From Marinilabiliales bacterium (GTDB lineage: Bacteria; Bacteroidota; Bacteroidia; Bacteroidales; ML635J-15), in NCBI GenBank assembly GCA_002869385.1, contig PKTB01000019.1:456-64455 (forward strand): a stretch of 64,000 nt of DNA. The letters run 5' to 3'. Shown piece by piece: positions 1 through 8,966 of the stretch. The first letter of the stretch is position 1. Every line of letters begins with the position of its first letter. The notes under the pieces were generated by a model. That model made no database searches. It had not been told where the DNA came from and saw only the letters and a program-made list of their open reading frames with translations. The translations under genes were made by a program, and so were the position numbers.

Positions 1-730
1 AGCTACTGCAGCATCTACTTCACAGAAAGGCCCTACAGGAGTTATTGTAGCGTCGACATCTGAGTCAACATGTATAGTTTCAGTATCAGAATCAGAACAT
101 GCGCCATTAACCACATCATATTGTATTATATGATCACCAGGACCAGCAGTCGCAGGATCAAAATTGTTTCCAACTACACCGGTTCCAGACCAAGCACCAC
201 CCGGAGATACAGCATTAAGAGCAACAGCAGCATCCACTTCACAGAAAGGCCCAACAGGAGTTATTGTAGCATCTACATCTGAATCAACGTGAATAGTCTC
301 AGTATCAGAATCAGAGCAAGCACCATTAACCACATCGTATTGAATAATATGATCACCAGGACCAGCAGTAGCAGGATCAAAATTGTTTCCAACTACACCG
401 GTTCCAGACCAAGCACCACCCGGAGATACAGCATTAAGAGCAACAGCAGCATCAACCTCACAGAAAGGTCCTACAGGAGTTATAGTAGCGTCGACATCAG
501 CGTCAACATGGACAATATATGTATCAACATCCGAGCAAGCTCCATTTGTTACTGAATATTGTATTGTGTGATCGCCAGGGCCTGCAATAGCAGGATTAAA
601 TGATGCTCCTCCAAAACCTAAACCAACACCAGGACCGGACCACACTCCTCCTGATGAAACGGCATTTAATAGCACAGATGCATCACTTTCACATAATGGA
701 CCAAATGGAGTAATAGTTGCATCAACTTCT
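1..730 (-). repeat. Tandem 219-bp (73-residue) coding repeats
   Basis: The motif beginning acatct at 56 recurs at 275 and in slightly changed form (acatca) at 494, a constant period of 219 bp. A fourth, diverged unit lies at about 498-730. The first units are nearly identical at DNA level, which indicates recent duplication or gene conversion within the adhesin gene. Confidence 0.85.
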
Positions 731-1752
731 GCATCTTCTGTAACAGGAACATTAACAATTACAGGTCCACATTGTGGGTATAATGAATCATAAACTACAA
801 AATAATATGATCCCGAACTTGTAGCATAATAATCGTCAGCTGTCGTTAGAAGATTACCACCACCGTCGGCTTGGTCATACCACTCATAAACATAGGGTGG
901 GACGCCATTGACAATAGTTGAGTATAACCAAACACCACCATCCGTAATACAGTATGATGCCGGGTTTGGATTTATTGTAACATTTAGAGTATCATAAAAA
1001 TATGCCCTAATCGTATCGCACCATGTTGTGCCACCCAAACAAGCAGAACCTATAGGGTCGCCACAAACTTCATAATCGACAAAAGCAGGAAAAGCTCCTG
1101 ATGGAGTTATAGTCGGGTTTGCACAGTCTGTGCAGCTTAAGTAAGACAGATATGCCCCACCGCCTGTAATATCAGAAATTGTAATTGTAGCAGGATCCAG
1201 ACCTTCAATAGTAATTGGGGCAGGGCAGTTTTCAGTTGCATGCACAGTGTCTGTCATGCTAGGGTACGGTACAGATGTAACTGCGTATGTATTTGCGTTG
1301 TTACCAGGCTTACAAAATGTTAATGTATGAGGTCCAACTCCTGAAACACAAATTGGAGTTCCAACTGCAACAGGAGGACCGCAATCTATCTGGTAAAACA
1401 TTGCTCCCGGAGGAACAGCACCAGATGCAATATCAAAATTTATTGCTATAGCGTCGGGGTGTAAAGTAATTTCAAACTCAAGGCATCTGTCGGGGTTTGA
1501 TGTTCCACAGCAATGATCTTGACGGACAATAACGGGGGAAGTCCATGTCGCATCCGGTGCTGATGATAAATCACAAACATGAAATGGTACTGTTGGATCA
1601 CACAGCCCACTTTGTGAAAAACCTTTAAGTGGTAAAAATAAAATCAGAAAGAATATAGACGATAATAATATCGATTGGATTAAACTTGTCCGATTCAAAT
1701 ATCTTTCGGAATAATTATCACTTTTCCCCGATAAGTGTAATTCTTTTTCCAT
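1..1752 (-). CDS. Repeat-rich secreted adhesin-like protein (3' end outside window)
   Basis: The minus-strand frame is open from an ATG at 1752 to the left edge, 584 codons with no stop, so the C-terminus is missing. Residues about 25-46 form a hydrophobic segment ending in a GFSQ cleavage site, so the protein is exported. A cysteine-containing domain follows, then a run of about 73-residue beta-sandwich-like repeats with the recurring pattern PVGPFCE...AWSGTGVVG...GPGDHIIQYDVVNGACSDSDT. This resembles the PKD/HYR-like repeat adhesins that Bacteroidota export by the type IX system, but the sorting domain would lie beyond the edge. The 5' region carries no clear promoter box. The function is inferred to be surface adhesion or filament formation; the exact family is not recognised. 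Confidence 0.75.
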   Translation of the reverse strand, partial: MEKELHLSGKSDNYSERYLNRTSLIQSILLSSIFFLILFLPLKGFSQSGLCDPTVPFHVCDLSSAPDATWTSPVIVRQDHCCGTSNPDRCLEFEITLHPDAIAINFDIASGAVPPGAMFYQIDCGPPVAVGTPICVSGVGPHTLTFCKPGNNANTYAVTSVPYPSMTDTVHATENCPAPITIEGLDPATITISDITGGGAYLSYLSCTDCANPTITPSGAFPAFVDYEVCGDPIGSACLGGTTWCDTIRAYFYDTLNVTINPNPASYCITDGGVWLYSTIVNGVPPYVYEWYDQADGGGNLLTTADDYYATSSGSYYFVVYDSLYPQCGPVIVNVPVTEDAEVDATITPFGPLCESDASVLLNAVSSGGVWSGPGVGLGFGGASFNPAIAGPGDHTIQYSVTNGACSDVDTYIVHVDADVDATITPVGPFCEVDAAVALNAVSPGGAWSGTGVVGNNFDPATAGPGDHIIQYDVVNGACSDSDTETIHVDSDVDATITPVGPFCEVDAAVALNAVSPGGAWSGTGVVGNNFDPATAGPGDHIIQYDVVNGACSDSDTETIHVDSDVDATITPVGPFCEVDAAVA

Positions 1753-1906
1753 GATTCGTAAAATTTGTTTATAGATAGAACTTATGCCTTTATTAATTTG
1801 ACGCAAAATTTTATTAAAAGTTGTTAAGATGCTATTATTAATAGGTATCTCAAGGTTAATTTATAACAATTCTAAACTAGAATAATAAAATCGGGTTAAA
1901 TTTTAT

Positions 1907-1914
1907 TATTTTTG
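1907..1914 (+). promoter_or_regulatory. Bacteroidota -7 box (TATTTTTG) upstream of gldA
   Basis: The sequence matches the phylum consensus TAnnTTTG and lies 31 bp before the gldA ATG. No convincing -33 TTTG is seen at the usual spacing. Confidence 0.5.
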
Positions 1915-1945
1915 TATCTTAAATGATTATCAAAAATCGTACCGT

Positions 1946-2863
1946 ATGTCAATAAAGATTCAGAATGTAACGAAACTGTTTGGAAAACAAAAAGCTCTTG
2001 ATAATGTGAGTTTTGATATAGATTCAGGAGAGATAATAGGTTTTTTAGGTCCAAATGGTGCAGGAAAATCTACTTTGATGAAGATTATTACCGGTTTTAT
2101 ACCTGCTACTGAAGGGGATGTTTTTCTGAATGGACTGAATGTGATGGAAAACTCTATGGAAGTACGAAAAATATTAGGGTACTTACCCGAGCAAAATCCA
2201 CTTTATCAAGACATGTATATTGTCGAATTCCTAAACTTTATCGCGGGTATTTATAAAATTGATAACAGAGTTCAACGAATCGAAGAAGTTGTTGAATTAA
2301 CGGGATTAGAACCTGAAATTAACAAAAGAATCGGTGCTCTTTCGAAAGGATATAAACAAAGAGTTGGTTTGGCTCAAGCAATAATTCATGACCCTGAGAT
2401 ATTAATATTGGATGAACCTACTTCTGGATTGGATCCTAACCAGATAGTTGAGATTAGAAATCTGATACAGAATCTTGGCAAGAAAAAGACTGTAATGTTA
2501 TCTACTCATATTATGCAGGAGGTTGAAGCAATATGTGATAGAATTATTATAATCGATAAAGGGACTATTGTTGCAAATGACAGCACACAAAGCTTGCATT
2601 CCAGAGGTAAAGAAGATACTGGAACAATATTAGTCGAATTTAAAGACGGTATAAATACTGAGAGAATAGAGAAGCTTGATGGAGTTAGAAAAGTTGCTCG
2701 TTTTGAAAACAATAAATTTGTTATAGAGTTTTCATCTGAAAAAGATATTAGACAGGATCTTTTTAACTTAGCAGTTCAAATGAATAACGTTGTTCTCAGT
2801 CTTCAATTGAAAGAGAAATCTCTTGAAGAAGTATTTAGTGAATTGACAAACAAAAAATTATAA
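1946..2863 (+). CDS. gldA: GldA-like ABC transporter ATP-binding protein
   Basis: This 305-residue cytoplasmic ATPase has a complete nucleotide-binding domain: Walker A GPNGAGKST (residues 35-43), the signature LSKGYKQR near residue 132, Walker B ILILDEPTSGLDP near 153 and the H-loop STH near 187. A roughly 80-residue C-terminal extension follows, as in GldA of gliding Bacteroidota and in related export ATPases. GldA pairs with the membrane proteins GldF and GldG; neither is in this window, so the partner is unknown. The gene stands alone behind its own promoter. Its TAA stop overlaps the convergent manA stop inside the palindrome TTATAA. The ATPase call is certain; the GldA assignment rests on length and overall resemblance. 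Confidence 0.85.
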   Translation: MSIKIQNVTKLFGKQKALDNVSFDIDSGEIIGFLGPNGAGKSTLMKIITGFIPATEGDVFLNGLNVMENSMEVRKILGYLPEQNPLYQDMYIVEFLNFIAGIYKIDNRVQRIEEVVELTGLEPEINKRIGALSKGYKQRVGLAQAIIHDPEILILDEPTSGLDPNQIVEIRNLIQNLGKKKTVMLSTHIMQEVEAICDRIIIIDKGTIVANDSTQSLHSRGKEDTGTILVEFKDGINTERIEKLDGVRKVARFENNKFVIEFSSEKDIRQDLFNLAVQMNNVVLSLQLKEKSLEEVFSELTNKKL

Positions 2864-3817
2864 TTCTAAATATACTTCAATTAATTCAGTATATATTTTA
2901 GGTATTAAAACTACATTTTTTAGACTTGCAGGTAATAAAATTGTTTCTCCTGCTTTGATTACAGTATTGTCATCGGCATATTTTATAATGAGTTCTCCAT
3001 TTATACAATAATAAACAACGAAGGAGTCTAGTTTATAATAATCTTTTTCAAGACTATTCATTACAGGAAGAAAATTAATCGTAAAATGTTTATTTTTTAT
3101 AATTTGATTTGATTTATCTGGCTTTCTCTCGTAATCTGTTTTAAAATCTTCTGTTTTCTTATAATAAATAACCTCCTCAGCCAAATTAAGGTGTAATTCT
3201 CTGTCTGTACGTCCATAATCATATATCCTGTAAGTAATATCAGATGTTTCTTGTATTTCGAGGATTAAATTCCCATGTCCCAAGCTATGGACTCGTCCGG
3301 CAGGCATGTAATAAACCTCGCTAGGCTTTGTTACCGGTTGGTTTAAAATGTTTTCTAACTTTTTTTCTTCGATTGCTTTAAGCATTTTATTAAAGCTTGT
3401 ATCTTTATTAAAACCGGAGATTAATTTTGCGTCTTTTTCGCTATCCAGAATATACCATATTTCTGATTTACCTCTTGCATGGTGTCTTTCTTCTGCAATT
3501 GCATCATCTGGATGTACCTGGACAGATAGATTTTCTTTAGCCTCAATTATTTTTACTAGAATAGGAAATTCATAGCCGAATTTTTCAAATACCTTTTCAC
3601 CGACTATCTCACTCATGTAGATATCAATTACCTCTTCGATAGTATTACCTTTAAGAAAGCCATTACTGACAACTGAAATATCGTTCTGAACACCTGATAT
3701 CTCCCAGCTTTCTCCACATTTCTCAGGAATGTTTTTATCATTCTTTATCTTTTTAATTCTATCACCGCCCCAGACTTTTGATTTGTAGATTGGTTTGAAT
3801 TTTAGAGGATATAGCAT
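2858..3817 (-). CDS. manA: Mannose-6-phosphate isomerase, class I
   Basis: The cupin enzyme interconverts mannose 6-phosphate and fructose 6-phosphate, feeding GDP-mannose and glycan synthesis. Zinc-site and active-site motifs are visible: VQVHPDD, the GKSE segment, YYMPAGRVHSLG and ITYRIYDYGR. The frame also contains an upstream ATG at 3850, but a TAnnTTTG box on the minus strand lies at 3848-3855 and would overlap it. I therefore place the start at 3817 (MLYPLKFKPIY), giving 319 residues, the normal size for the short Bacteroidota form. The gene is convergent with gldA (6-bp overlap) and divergent from udk. Confidence 0.9.
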   Translation of the reverse strand: MLYPLKFKPIYKSKVWGGDRIKKIKNDKNIPEKCGESWEISGVQNDISVVSNGFLKGNTIEEVIDIYMSEIVGEKVFEKFGYEFPILVKIIEAKENLSVQVHPDDAIAEERHHARGKSEIWYILDSEKDAKLISGFNKDTSFNKMLKAIEEKKLENILNQPVTKPSEVYYMPAGRVHSLGHGNLILEIQETSDITYRIYDYGRTDRELHLNLAEEVIYYKKTEDFKTDYERKPDKSNQIIKNKHFTINFLPVMNSLEKDYYKLDSFVVYYCINGELIIKYADDNTVIKAGETILLPASLKNVVLIPKIYTELIEVYLEL

Positions 3818-3847
3818 ATTATAAATATTTTTATTATTTTTAAATGT

Positions 3848-3855
3848 CAAAAATA
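3848..3855 (-). promoter_or_regulatory. -7 box (TATTTTTG) of manA
   Basis: Read on the minus strand the bases are TATTTTTG, matching TAnnTTTG, 30 bp before the manA ATG at 3817. It excludes translation from the ATG at 3850. Confidence 0.5.
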
Positions 3856-3880
3856 GGAAAATTTTATAAATAAAACCGCT

Positions 3881-4492
3881 ATGTTAATTGTAGGTATTGC
3901 CGGAGGAACCGGTTCCGGAAAGACAACAGTTGTTCGTAAAATCATTAAGAAGCTTCCAAAAGGTAGTGTAACTGTAATTCCTCAAGATTCATATTATAAG
4001 GATAATAGTCATTTACCACTTGATGAAAGACAAAAAATTAACTTTGACCATCCTGATGCGATTGAATGGCCTTTGCTAATAGAGCACATTAATGATTTAA
4101 AGAGCCAAAAAGAAGTTCATCAACCAATATATTCATACTTGACATGTGTTAGGAGTGAAGATTCTATTTTAATTCAGCCTAGTCCGGTTGTTATTATCGA
4201 AGGAATTTTGATATTAGGACATAAAGCTCTTAGAAATCTTATGGATTTAAAGGTTTTTGTTAGTGCAGATGCTGATGACAGACTATCAAGAGTGATTCAA
4301 AGGGATATTATTGAAAGAGGTCGATCTGTTACCAATGTTTTGGATAGATATGATAAAACGGTTAAACCATCTCATTTACAATTTATTGAACCTACAAAAA
4401 GATATGCAGATATTATTGTTCCACAGGGTGGTAATAATGATGTGGCAATTAATTTATTGACTAAATTTATACAGCAAAACCTAACAAAATAA
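3881..4492 (+). CDS. udk: Uridine kinase
   Basis: The 203-residue P-loop kinase phosphorylates uridine and cytidine in pyrimidine salvage. It shows the P-loop GGTGSGKTT (residues 8-16), the substrate segment PQDSYYKD, the NFDHPDA motif, VVIIEGILIL and the arginine-rich lid around QRDIIERGRS. Length and motif order match the Udk/PRK family. It is separated by 4 bp from the exonuclease gene downstream and is probably co-transcribed with it. Confidence 0.93.
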   Translation: MLIVGIAGGTGSGKTTVVRKIIKKLPKGSVTVIPQDSYYKDNSHLPLDERQKINFDHPDAIEWPLLIEHINDLKSQKEVHQPIYSYLTCVRSEDSILIQPSPVVIIEGILILGHKALRNLMDLKVFVSADADDRLSRVIQRDIIERGRSVTNVLDRYDKTVKPSHLQFIEPTKRYADIIVPQGGNNDVAINLLTKFIQQNLTK

Positions 4493-4496
4493 TAAT

Positions 4497-5201
4497 ATGA
4501 AACCAATCAACTTTAATGAAGTACTGTTTCTGGATATTGAAACCGTTCCTCAACATCCTGATTTTAATAATGTTTCTGAAAATTTCCAGAAACACTGGGA
4601 TAAGAAATCATCTTACTTTAGGGCTGATGATGAAACAGCTGCAGATGTGTATCAGCGTGCAGGAATTTATGCAGAATTTGGTAGAATTATTTGTATTTCA
4701 GTTTGTTTGATATTAGGTACAGATAAAATTAGAGTTAAATCTTTTGCAAGTGATGATGAGAAAGCTCTGTTAGTCGACTTTGCAAATATGTTAAACGGAT
4801 GGGATAAAACCGGAGCAAAACAATTATGCGGACACAATATTAAAGAATTTGATGTTCCATATATTGCTCGTAGAATGTTGGTGAATGGGCTAAAGTTGCC
4901 AGCATCTATTGATATTGCAGGTAAAAAGCCTTGGGAGGTAAATCATATTGATACTTTAGATTTATGGAAATTTGGAGATTATAAGAACTTTACTTCTTTG
5001 GCATTATTATCAGACCTTTTTAATATTCCAACACCAAAGGATGATATTGATGGGAGTCAGGTTTATGATGTATATTATAAAGAAAACGACCTTACAAGAA
5101 TAAGTACTTATTGCGAGAAAGATGTTTTATGTGTAGCTAATTTGCTACTAAAGTTTTATGGTAAGACTATAATTTCAATTGAAAATATGGTCGTAGCATA
5201 A
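4497..5201 (+). CDS. Predicted 3'-5' exonuclease, PolB-type DEDD family
   Basis: This 234-residue protein has an RNase H-like exonuclease fold with the DEDDy residues in order: LDIETV near the N-terminus (Exo I), GHNIKEFDVPYIARR (Exo II), and the C-terminal YCEKDVLCV (Exo III). It matches the stand-alone exonucleases related to the proofreading domain of DNA polymerase B that are common in Bacteroidota. The substrate is unknown; a role in DNA repair or nucleic-acid trimming is inferred. It follows udk after 4 bp and converges with queA, whose stop begins 1 bp after its own. Confidence 0.82.
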   Translation: MKPINFNEVLFLDIETVPQHPDFNNVSENFQKHWDKKSSYFRADDETAADVYQRAGIYAEFGRIICISVCLILGTDKIRVKSFASDDEKALLVDFANMLNGWDKTGAKQLCGHNIKEFDVPYIARRMLVNGLKLPASIDIAGKKPWEVNHIDTLDLWKFGDYKNFTSLALLSDLFNIPTPKDDIDGSQVYDVYYKENDLTRISTYCEKDVLCVANLLLKFYGKTIISIENMVVA

Positions 5202-6257
5202 TTAATCAATAATTAACATAGCATCGCCGTAAGTTCCGAATCGATATTTCTCTTTTATTGCCACATCATAAACATGCATTAAATTATTATATCCTGCAAA
5301 AGCAGCAACAGTCATCATTAATGTTGTTTTTGGCAAATGGAAGTTTGAAATAAGTGTGTCAGGAACCATTATTTCGTATGGAGGAAAGATAAATTTGTTT
5401 GTCCATCCATCGAAAGGTTTCACATAACCGCTTGTTGTTACAGAACTTTCAAGTGTACGTAGTACTGTTGTCCCAACAGAGCAGACACGTCTTTTATTTT
5501 CCTTTGCGTCGTTAATCATATTAGCGACTTTTTCATTAATATGAATTTCTTCAGAATCCATTTTATGTTTAGTTAGATCCTCAACATCAACATTTCTGAA
5601 ATTTCCCAGACCGACATGAAGAGTTATAAAACCAAATTCAACACCAATAATTTCGAGTCTTTTAAGTAGCTCGCGGCTAAAGTGCATTCCTGCTGTTGGG
5701 GCAGCAACAGCTCCTTCTTTTTTAGCAAAGATGGTTTGATATCTTTCACGATCTTCTTCTGTTACTTCTCTCTTTATTATATGAGTAGGTAATGGAGTCT
5801 GACCTAATGAATATAAGGTTTGTTTAAACTCATCATATTCATTGTCTATTAAAAATCGGAGAGTTCTTCCTCTTGAGGTAGTATTATCAATAACCTCTGC
5901 TACCAACTCATCATTCTCTCCAAAGTATAATTTATTGCCAATACGAATTTTACGTGCAGGATCGACAAGAACGTCCCATAGGCGTTGCTCTTTATTTAAT
6001 TCTCTAAGTAAGAATACTTCTATTCTAGCTCCGGTTTTTTCTTTATTTCCATATAATCTTGCAGGGAATACTTTAGTATCGTTGAAGATCATAATATCTT
6101 GATCAGTAAAGTAGTCCTTAACGTCTTTGAACAATTTGTGTTCAATTTCTCCTGTTTTTTTATGGAAAACTAATAGTCTTGATTCATCTCTATTCTCTGC
6201 CGGATGTAAAGCAACCAACTCCTCTGGTAAATTATACGCAAATTGTGATAATTTCAT
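5202..6257 (-). CDS. queA: S-adenosylmethionine:tRNA ribosyltransferase-isomerase
   Basis: The 351-residue enzyme transfers the ribosyl part of SAM to 7-aminomethyl-7-deazaguanine in tRNA, making epoxyqueuosine. Family motifs are present: [34 protein letters not shown] and [11 protein letters not shown]. Length fits the family. It is the last gene of the minus-strand block ftsX-DUF3098-uppP-truB-queA, 60 bp after truB, an order known from many Bacteroidota. Confidence 0.95.
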   Translation of the reverse strand: MKLSQFAYNLPEELVALHPAENRDESRLLVFHKKTGEIEHKLFKDVKDYFTDQDIMIFNDTKVFPARLYGNKEKTGARIEVFLLRELNKEQRLWDVLVDPARKIRIGNKLYFGENDELVAEVIDNTTSRGRTLRFLIDNEYDEFKQTLYSLGQTPLPTHIIKREVTEEDRERYQTIFAKKEGAVAAPTAGMHFSRELLKRLEIIGVEFGFITLHVGLGNFRNVDVEDLTKHKMDSEEIHINEKVANMINDAKENKRRVCSVGTTVLRTLESSVTTSGYVKPFDGWTNKFIFPPYEIMVPDTLISNFHLPKTTLMMTVAAFAGYNNLMHVYDVAIKEKYRFGTYGDAMLIID

Positions 6258-6317
6258 CTTGTAATATATATATGTAAAATGTTAAACTCGTTGTTATACT
6301 GAATAAAATTGAAAAAG

Positions 6318-7031
6318 TTACATTTTGTTTAAGAAATCTATAAATTCTTCCAGTTTTAGTGCATTATTTATTGAAAAATCTCCGCTTTGAGTTCGCCTAA
6401 GATAATACAAAAAGGCCCCGTTGTCAAGTCTTTTTCCAAAATCGTCTGCGAGTGACCTTATGTAAGTACCTTTGCTACAATGTATTAAGAGGCTAATATC
6501 GGGCAATAAAATTTTTTGAATTTCGACTTTAGATATAATAATTTTGCGTGATTTTAGTTTAATTTCTTTACCTTTTCTAGCATATTCATATGCTCTTTTA
6601 CCGTTTACCTGTATAGCAGAATAAACAGGTTGAGTTTGAGTTAATTCTCCCTCAAATGATTTTGCAACAGAAACAATATCTTCTTCACTAATATTTGATA
6701 TGTCATATTCTTTATCAATTTCTGTTTCCATATCAAAAGATGGCCTTGTTGCACCTAACCTAAAAGTAGCTTCGTAAACCTTATCTTCGTTTTGAATCGA
6801 TTCAATAGTTTTTGTTGCTTTGCCCGTACAAATAATTAATAGTCCGGTTGCTAAAGGATCTAGCGTACCTGCATGTCCGACTTTTATTTTCTTGTTTCCT
6901 GTGATATGTCGAAGTTTCCATCTAATTTTATTGACTACGTCGAACGAAGACCATGTTGCAGGCTTATCAATAAGAATAAGTTCTCCTGCTTCAAAATCAG
7001 GGGTTCTGTTATAATCGAAAACTTCTGGCAT
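6318..7031 (-). CDS. truB: tRNA pseudouridine(55) synthase
   Basis: TruB converts U55 of the T-loop of tRNAs to pseudouridine. The catalytic motif GHAGTLDPLATGLL holds the nucleophilic aspartate, and SKGTYIRSLADD is the second conserved motif. The frame extends upstream to an ATG at 7088, but that would overlap uppP by 58 bp. The ATG at 7031 overlaps the uppP stop in a TAATG junction, which suggests translational coupling, so I take 237 residues starting MPEVFDYN. Confidence 0.93.
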   Translation of the reverse strand: MPEVFDYNRTPDFEAGELILIDKPATWSSFDVVNKIRWKLRHITGNKKIKVGHAGTLDPLATGLLIICTGKATKTIESIQNEDKVYEATFRLGATRPSFDMETEIDKEYDISNISEEDIVSVAKSFEGELTQTQPVYSAIQVNGKRAYEYARKGKEIKLKSRKIIISKVEIQKILLPDISLLIHCSKGTYIRSLADDFGKRLDNGAFLYYLRRTQSGDFSINNALKLEEFIDFLNKM

Positions 7032-7819
7032 TAGCTTAATATAAATATTGAAATCATAGCTGCAATTACGCAATACAATGCAAACCAAATAAGTTTACAC
7101 TTTTTAACAATATTAAGCATGATTTTACAAGCAAACAGACCAGCTAAGAATGCACTTACAAAACCTATTATCATTGAACTAACAGAAATGCCAGAAGAAA
7201 CAAATTCTCCTCCCATCAAATCAAGAAAGTTCTCACCAAGAATAGGGATTAATACAATTAAGAAAGAAAATTTTGCAACTTCAACTTTTTTGTTTCCAAG
7301 CATTAATCCTGTTGCAATTGTAGCTCCTGATCTTGAAATACCCGGAAAAACAGCAAATGCTTGGGCGATACCAATGATAAATGAGTCAAAATAACTTATT
7401 GTTTTATTATTATTTTTCTTAAAGAAATAAGTAAAGGATAATAATAATGCTGTTACAAGTAACATCATTCCAACAAACAGAAGATTGCTTCCACTGAACA
7501 AGGTTTTGATTTCATCTTTTAATAATAGACCTACAATCATTACAGGAATCATTGATATGCCAATTTTTACAATGTATTGAGTTTCTTCATTGTATTTAAA
7601 TTTAAATACACCTTGAATAAGCTTGAGTATCTCTTTACGAAAAACTATTATGGTAATTAAAACTGTTGCACCATGAACAAGGATTGAGAAATATAGATTC
7701 TCTTCGCCTTTAATGTCGAATAGTGCTTTTCCAATTTCAAGATGCGCACTGCTACTTACAGGTAAAAACTCTGTTAATCCTTGAAGTAATCCAAGGACTA
7801 AAGCTTCGAACCATTCCAT
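7031..7819 (-). CDS. uppP: Undecaprenyl-diphosphatase (bacitracin-resistance type)
   Basis: This integral membrane phosphatase recycles the undecaprenyl-pyrophosphate carrier used for peptidoglycan and O-antigen. The active-site motifs are intact: LLQGLTEFLPVSSSAHL near residue 13 and FPGISRSGATIATG near 158, within a protein of about eight hydrophobic segments and 262 residues. It lies 6 bp after the DUF3098 gene and is coupled to truB by TAATG. Confidence 0.95.
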   Translation of the reverse strand: MEWFEALVLGLLQGLTEFLPVSSSAHLEIGKALFDIKGEENLYFSILVHGATVLITIIVFRKEILKLIQGVFKFKYNEETQYIVKIGISMIPVMIVGLLLKDEIKTLFSGSNLLFVGMMLLVTALLLSFTYFFKKNNNKTISYFDSFIIGIAQAFAVFPGISRSGATIATGLMLGNKKVEVAKFSFLIVLIPILGENFLDLMGGEFVSSGISVSSMIIGFVSAFLAGLFACKIMLNIVKKCKLIWFALYCVIAAMISIFILS

Positions 7820-7825
7820 AGAAAA

Positions 7826-8089
7826 TTATTTTTTAGGTTTCCAGACTATAGCAAAAATTTCAATTATAAATCCTAAAAGGATTACTATTGGTGCTAACGT
7901 AATACGTCTGAAATTAAAGATGTCAGGATTAAATACAGCTGGGTCTTCACTTTTACCACCAGATAGGAGTAGGTAACCGATAAGTATCACGACAAATCCT
8001 GCAGCGATTAAAATATAGTTTAATTTACCTAGCACAAAACCGGAATTTTGTTCTTCAGTGTTTTGAATTTCTTTTGTGTCTTTATCCAT
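7826..8089 (-). CDS. DUF3098 small membrane protein
   Basis: The 87-residue protein has two predicted membrane segments (residues about 26-47 and 63-83) separated by a short loop with SGGKSEDPAVFNPDIFNFRR. The length and the position between ftsX and uppP match the DUF3098 family, which is conserved at this locus across Bacteroidota. The biochemical role is unknown; association with division or envelope assembly is inferred from the neighbours. The ATG follows the ftsX stop after one base. Confidence 0.85.
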   Translation of the reverse strand: MDKDTKEIQNTEEQNSGFVLGKLNYILIAAGFVVILIGYLLLSGGKSEDPAVFNPDIFNFRRITLAPIVILLGFIIEIFAIVWKPKK

Positions 8090-8090
8090 T

Positions 8091-8966
8091 TTAGTAATAT
8101 AGATTTGTTGATTTTAAACGTAAATATTTATTTATTGAGAAAAATGTTGAAATGACTGATAGGAATACTCCTAAAACTATAACAACAATAAACAAAATGC
8201 CAAGGTTTTGCCAGTCAATTAAATTCAGCATTTCTCCAATCTGATTATTCATAAAGTAAACTATTACAAAAAGAACTGCAATCGCAATTAAAGCACTAAA
8301 TAATCCTTGCATAGCTCCTGTTATCAAGAAAGGCTTTCTGATAAAATTTCTTTTTGCTCACACAAGTTTCATTGTATTAATAATAAACCTTTTTGAGTAA
8401 ATCATTAATCTGATAGTGTTATTTAATAGAGCAAAAGAAATTACAAATAAAGCAGCACTAAAAAGTAATAGTATTAAACTTATTTTCCTGACATTGTCAT
8501 TTATAAGACTAACCAAATTTTGTTGATATGACACTTCTGATACCATATTGGTGTCTGTTAAAAAGAATGTCTCCAACATTTGAATACTATCAGGATTTGC
8601 ATATTCAGCATTGAGATAAACATTTATTGTTGGAGATAAAGGGTTGTATCCTAAAGTTTCGAGGAAATTTTCTCCAAGTTCTTCTTGCAATTGAGCTGCA
8701 GCTTCTTCTTTAGTAATATACTCGGTTGATTTTATAAAACTATATGTGTCAAGGGTCTTTTGATATTGTTTAATATCTGGCTCTTTAACTTCATTTTTTA
8801 TTATTAAGGAAAAACATAGATTTTCTTTGACGTATTTTGATAAAATCTGTGCATTTATTATTAGAAGCCCTACAATACCTAATAACAATAAAACAAAAGA
8901 AATACTTATTAGAGATGTTATATAAGCACCTCTGATTTTACTCTTTATGTTTGTTTCTTTTTTCAT
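8091..8966 (-). CDS. ftsX: Cell division protein FtsX, interrupted by an in-frame TGA
   Basis: FtsX is the membrane partner of the ATPase FtsE and controls septal peptidoglycan hydrolases. The 291-codon frame shows the family topology: TM1 (about residues 14-35), a periplasmic domain, and TM2-4 in the C-terminal half. The frame is broken once, by TGA at codon 203, inside the family motif MKLV-G-A; the family has glycine there and the downstream sequence RNFIRKPFLITGAMQG continues the same frame. Taken as standard code, the protein splits into 202 residues and a tail starting at best at 8327. The upstream T9SS gene ends with TAA immediately before this ATG. Either the base is wrong, or the gene is nonsense-mutated, or UGA is read through. 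Confidence 0.88.
8358..8360 (-). other. In-frame TGA at a conserved Gly codon of ftsX
   Basis: On the coding strand the context is GTG TGA GCA within MKLV-x-AKRNF. The position is a conserved glycine in FtsX, so GGA to TGA is the simplest change. Confidence 0.9.

Noticed and set aside
70-571. Plus-strand open frames with Ser/Thr/Arg-rich repeats
   Set aside because: They are shadows of the minus-strand adhesin repeats, which are open to the edge and have a signal peptide.
1-730. Regular repeats suggesting a CRISPR array
   Set aside because: The 219-bp period is three times 73 codons, the units are contiguous coding sequence and there are no unique spacers of 25-45 bp.
3815-3850. Upstream start of manA at 3850
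   Set aside because: It lies within the minus-strand -7 box 3848-3855, so the mRNA would begin after it.
7029-7088. Upstream start of truB at 7088
   Set aside because: It would overlap uppP by 58 bp; the TAATG junction at 7031 gives a normal N-terminus.
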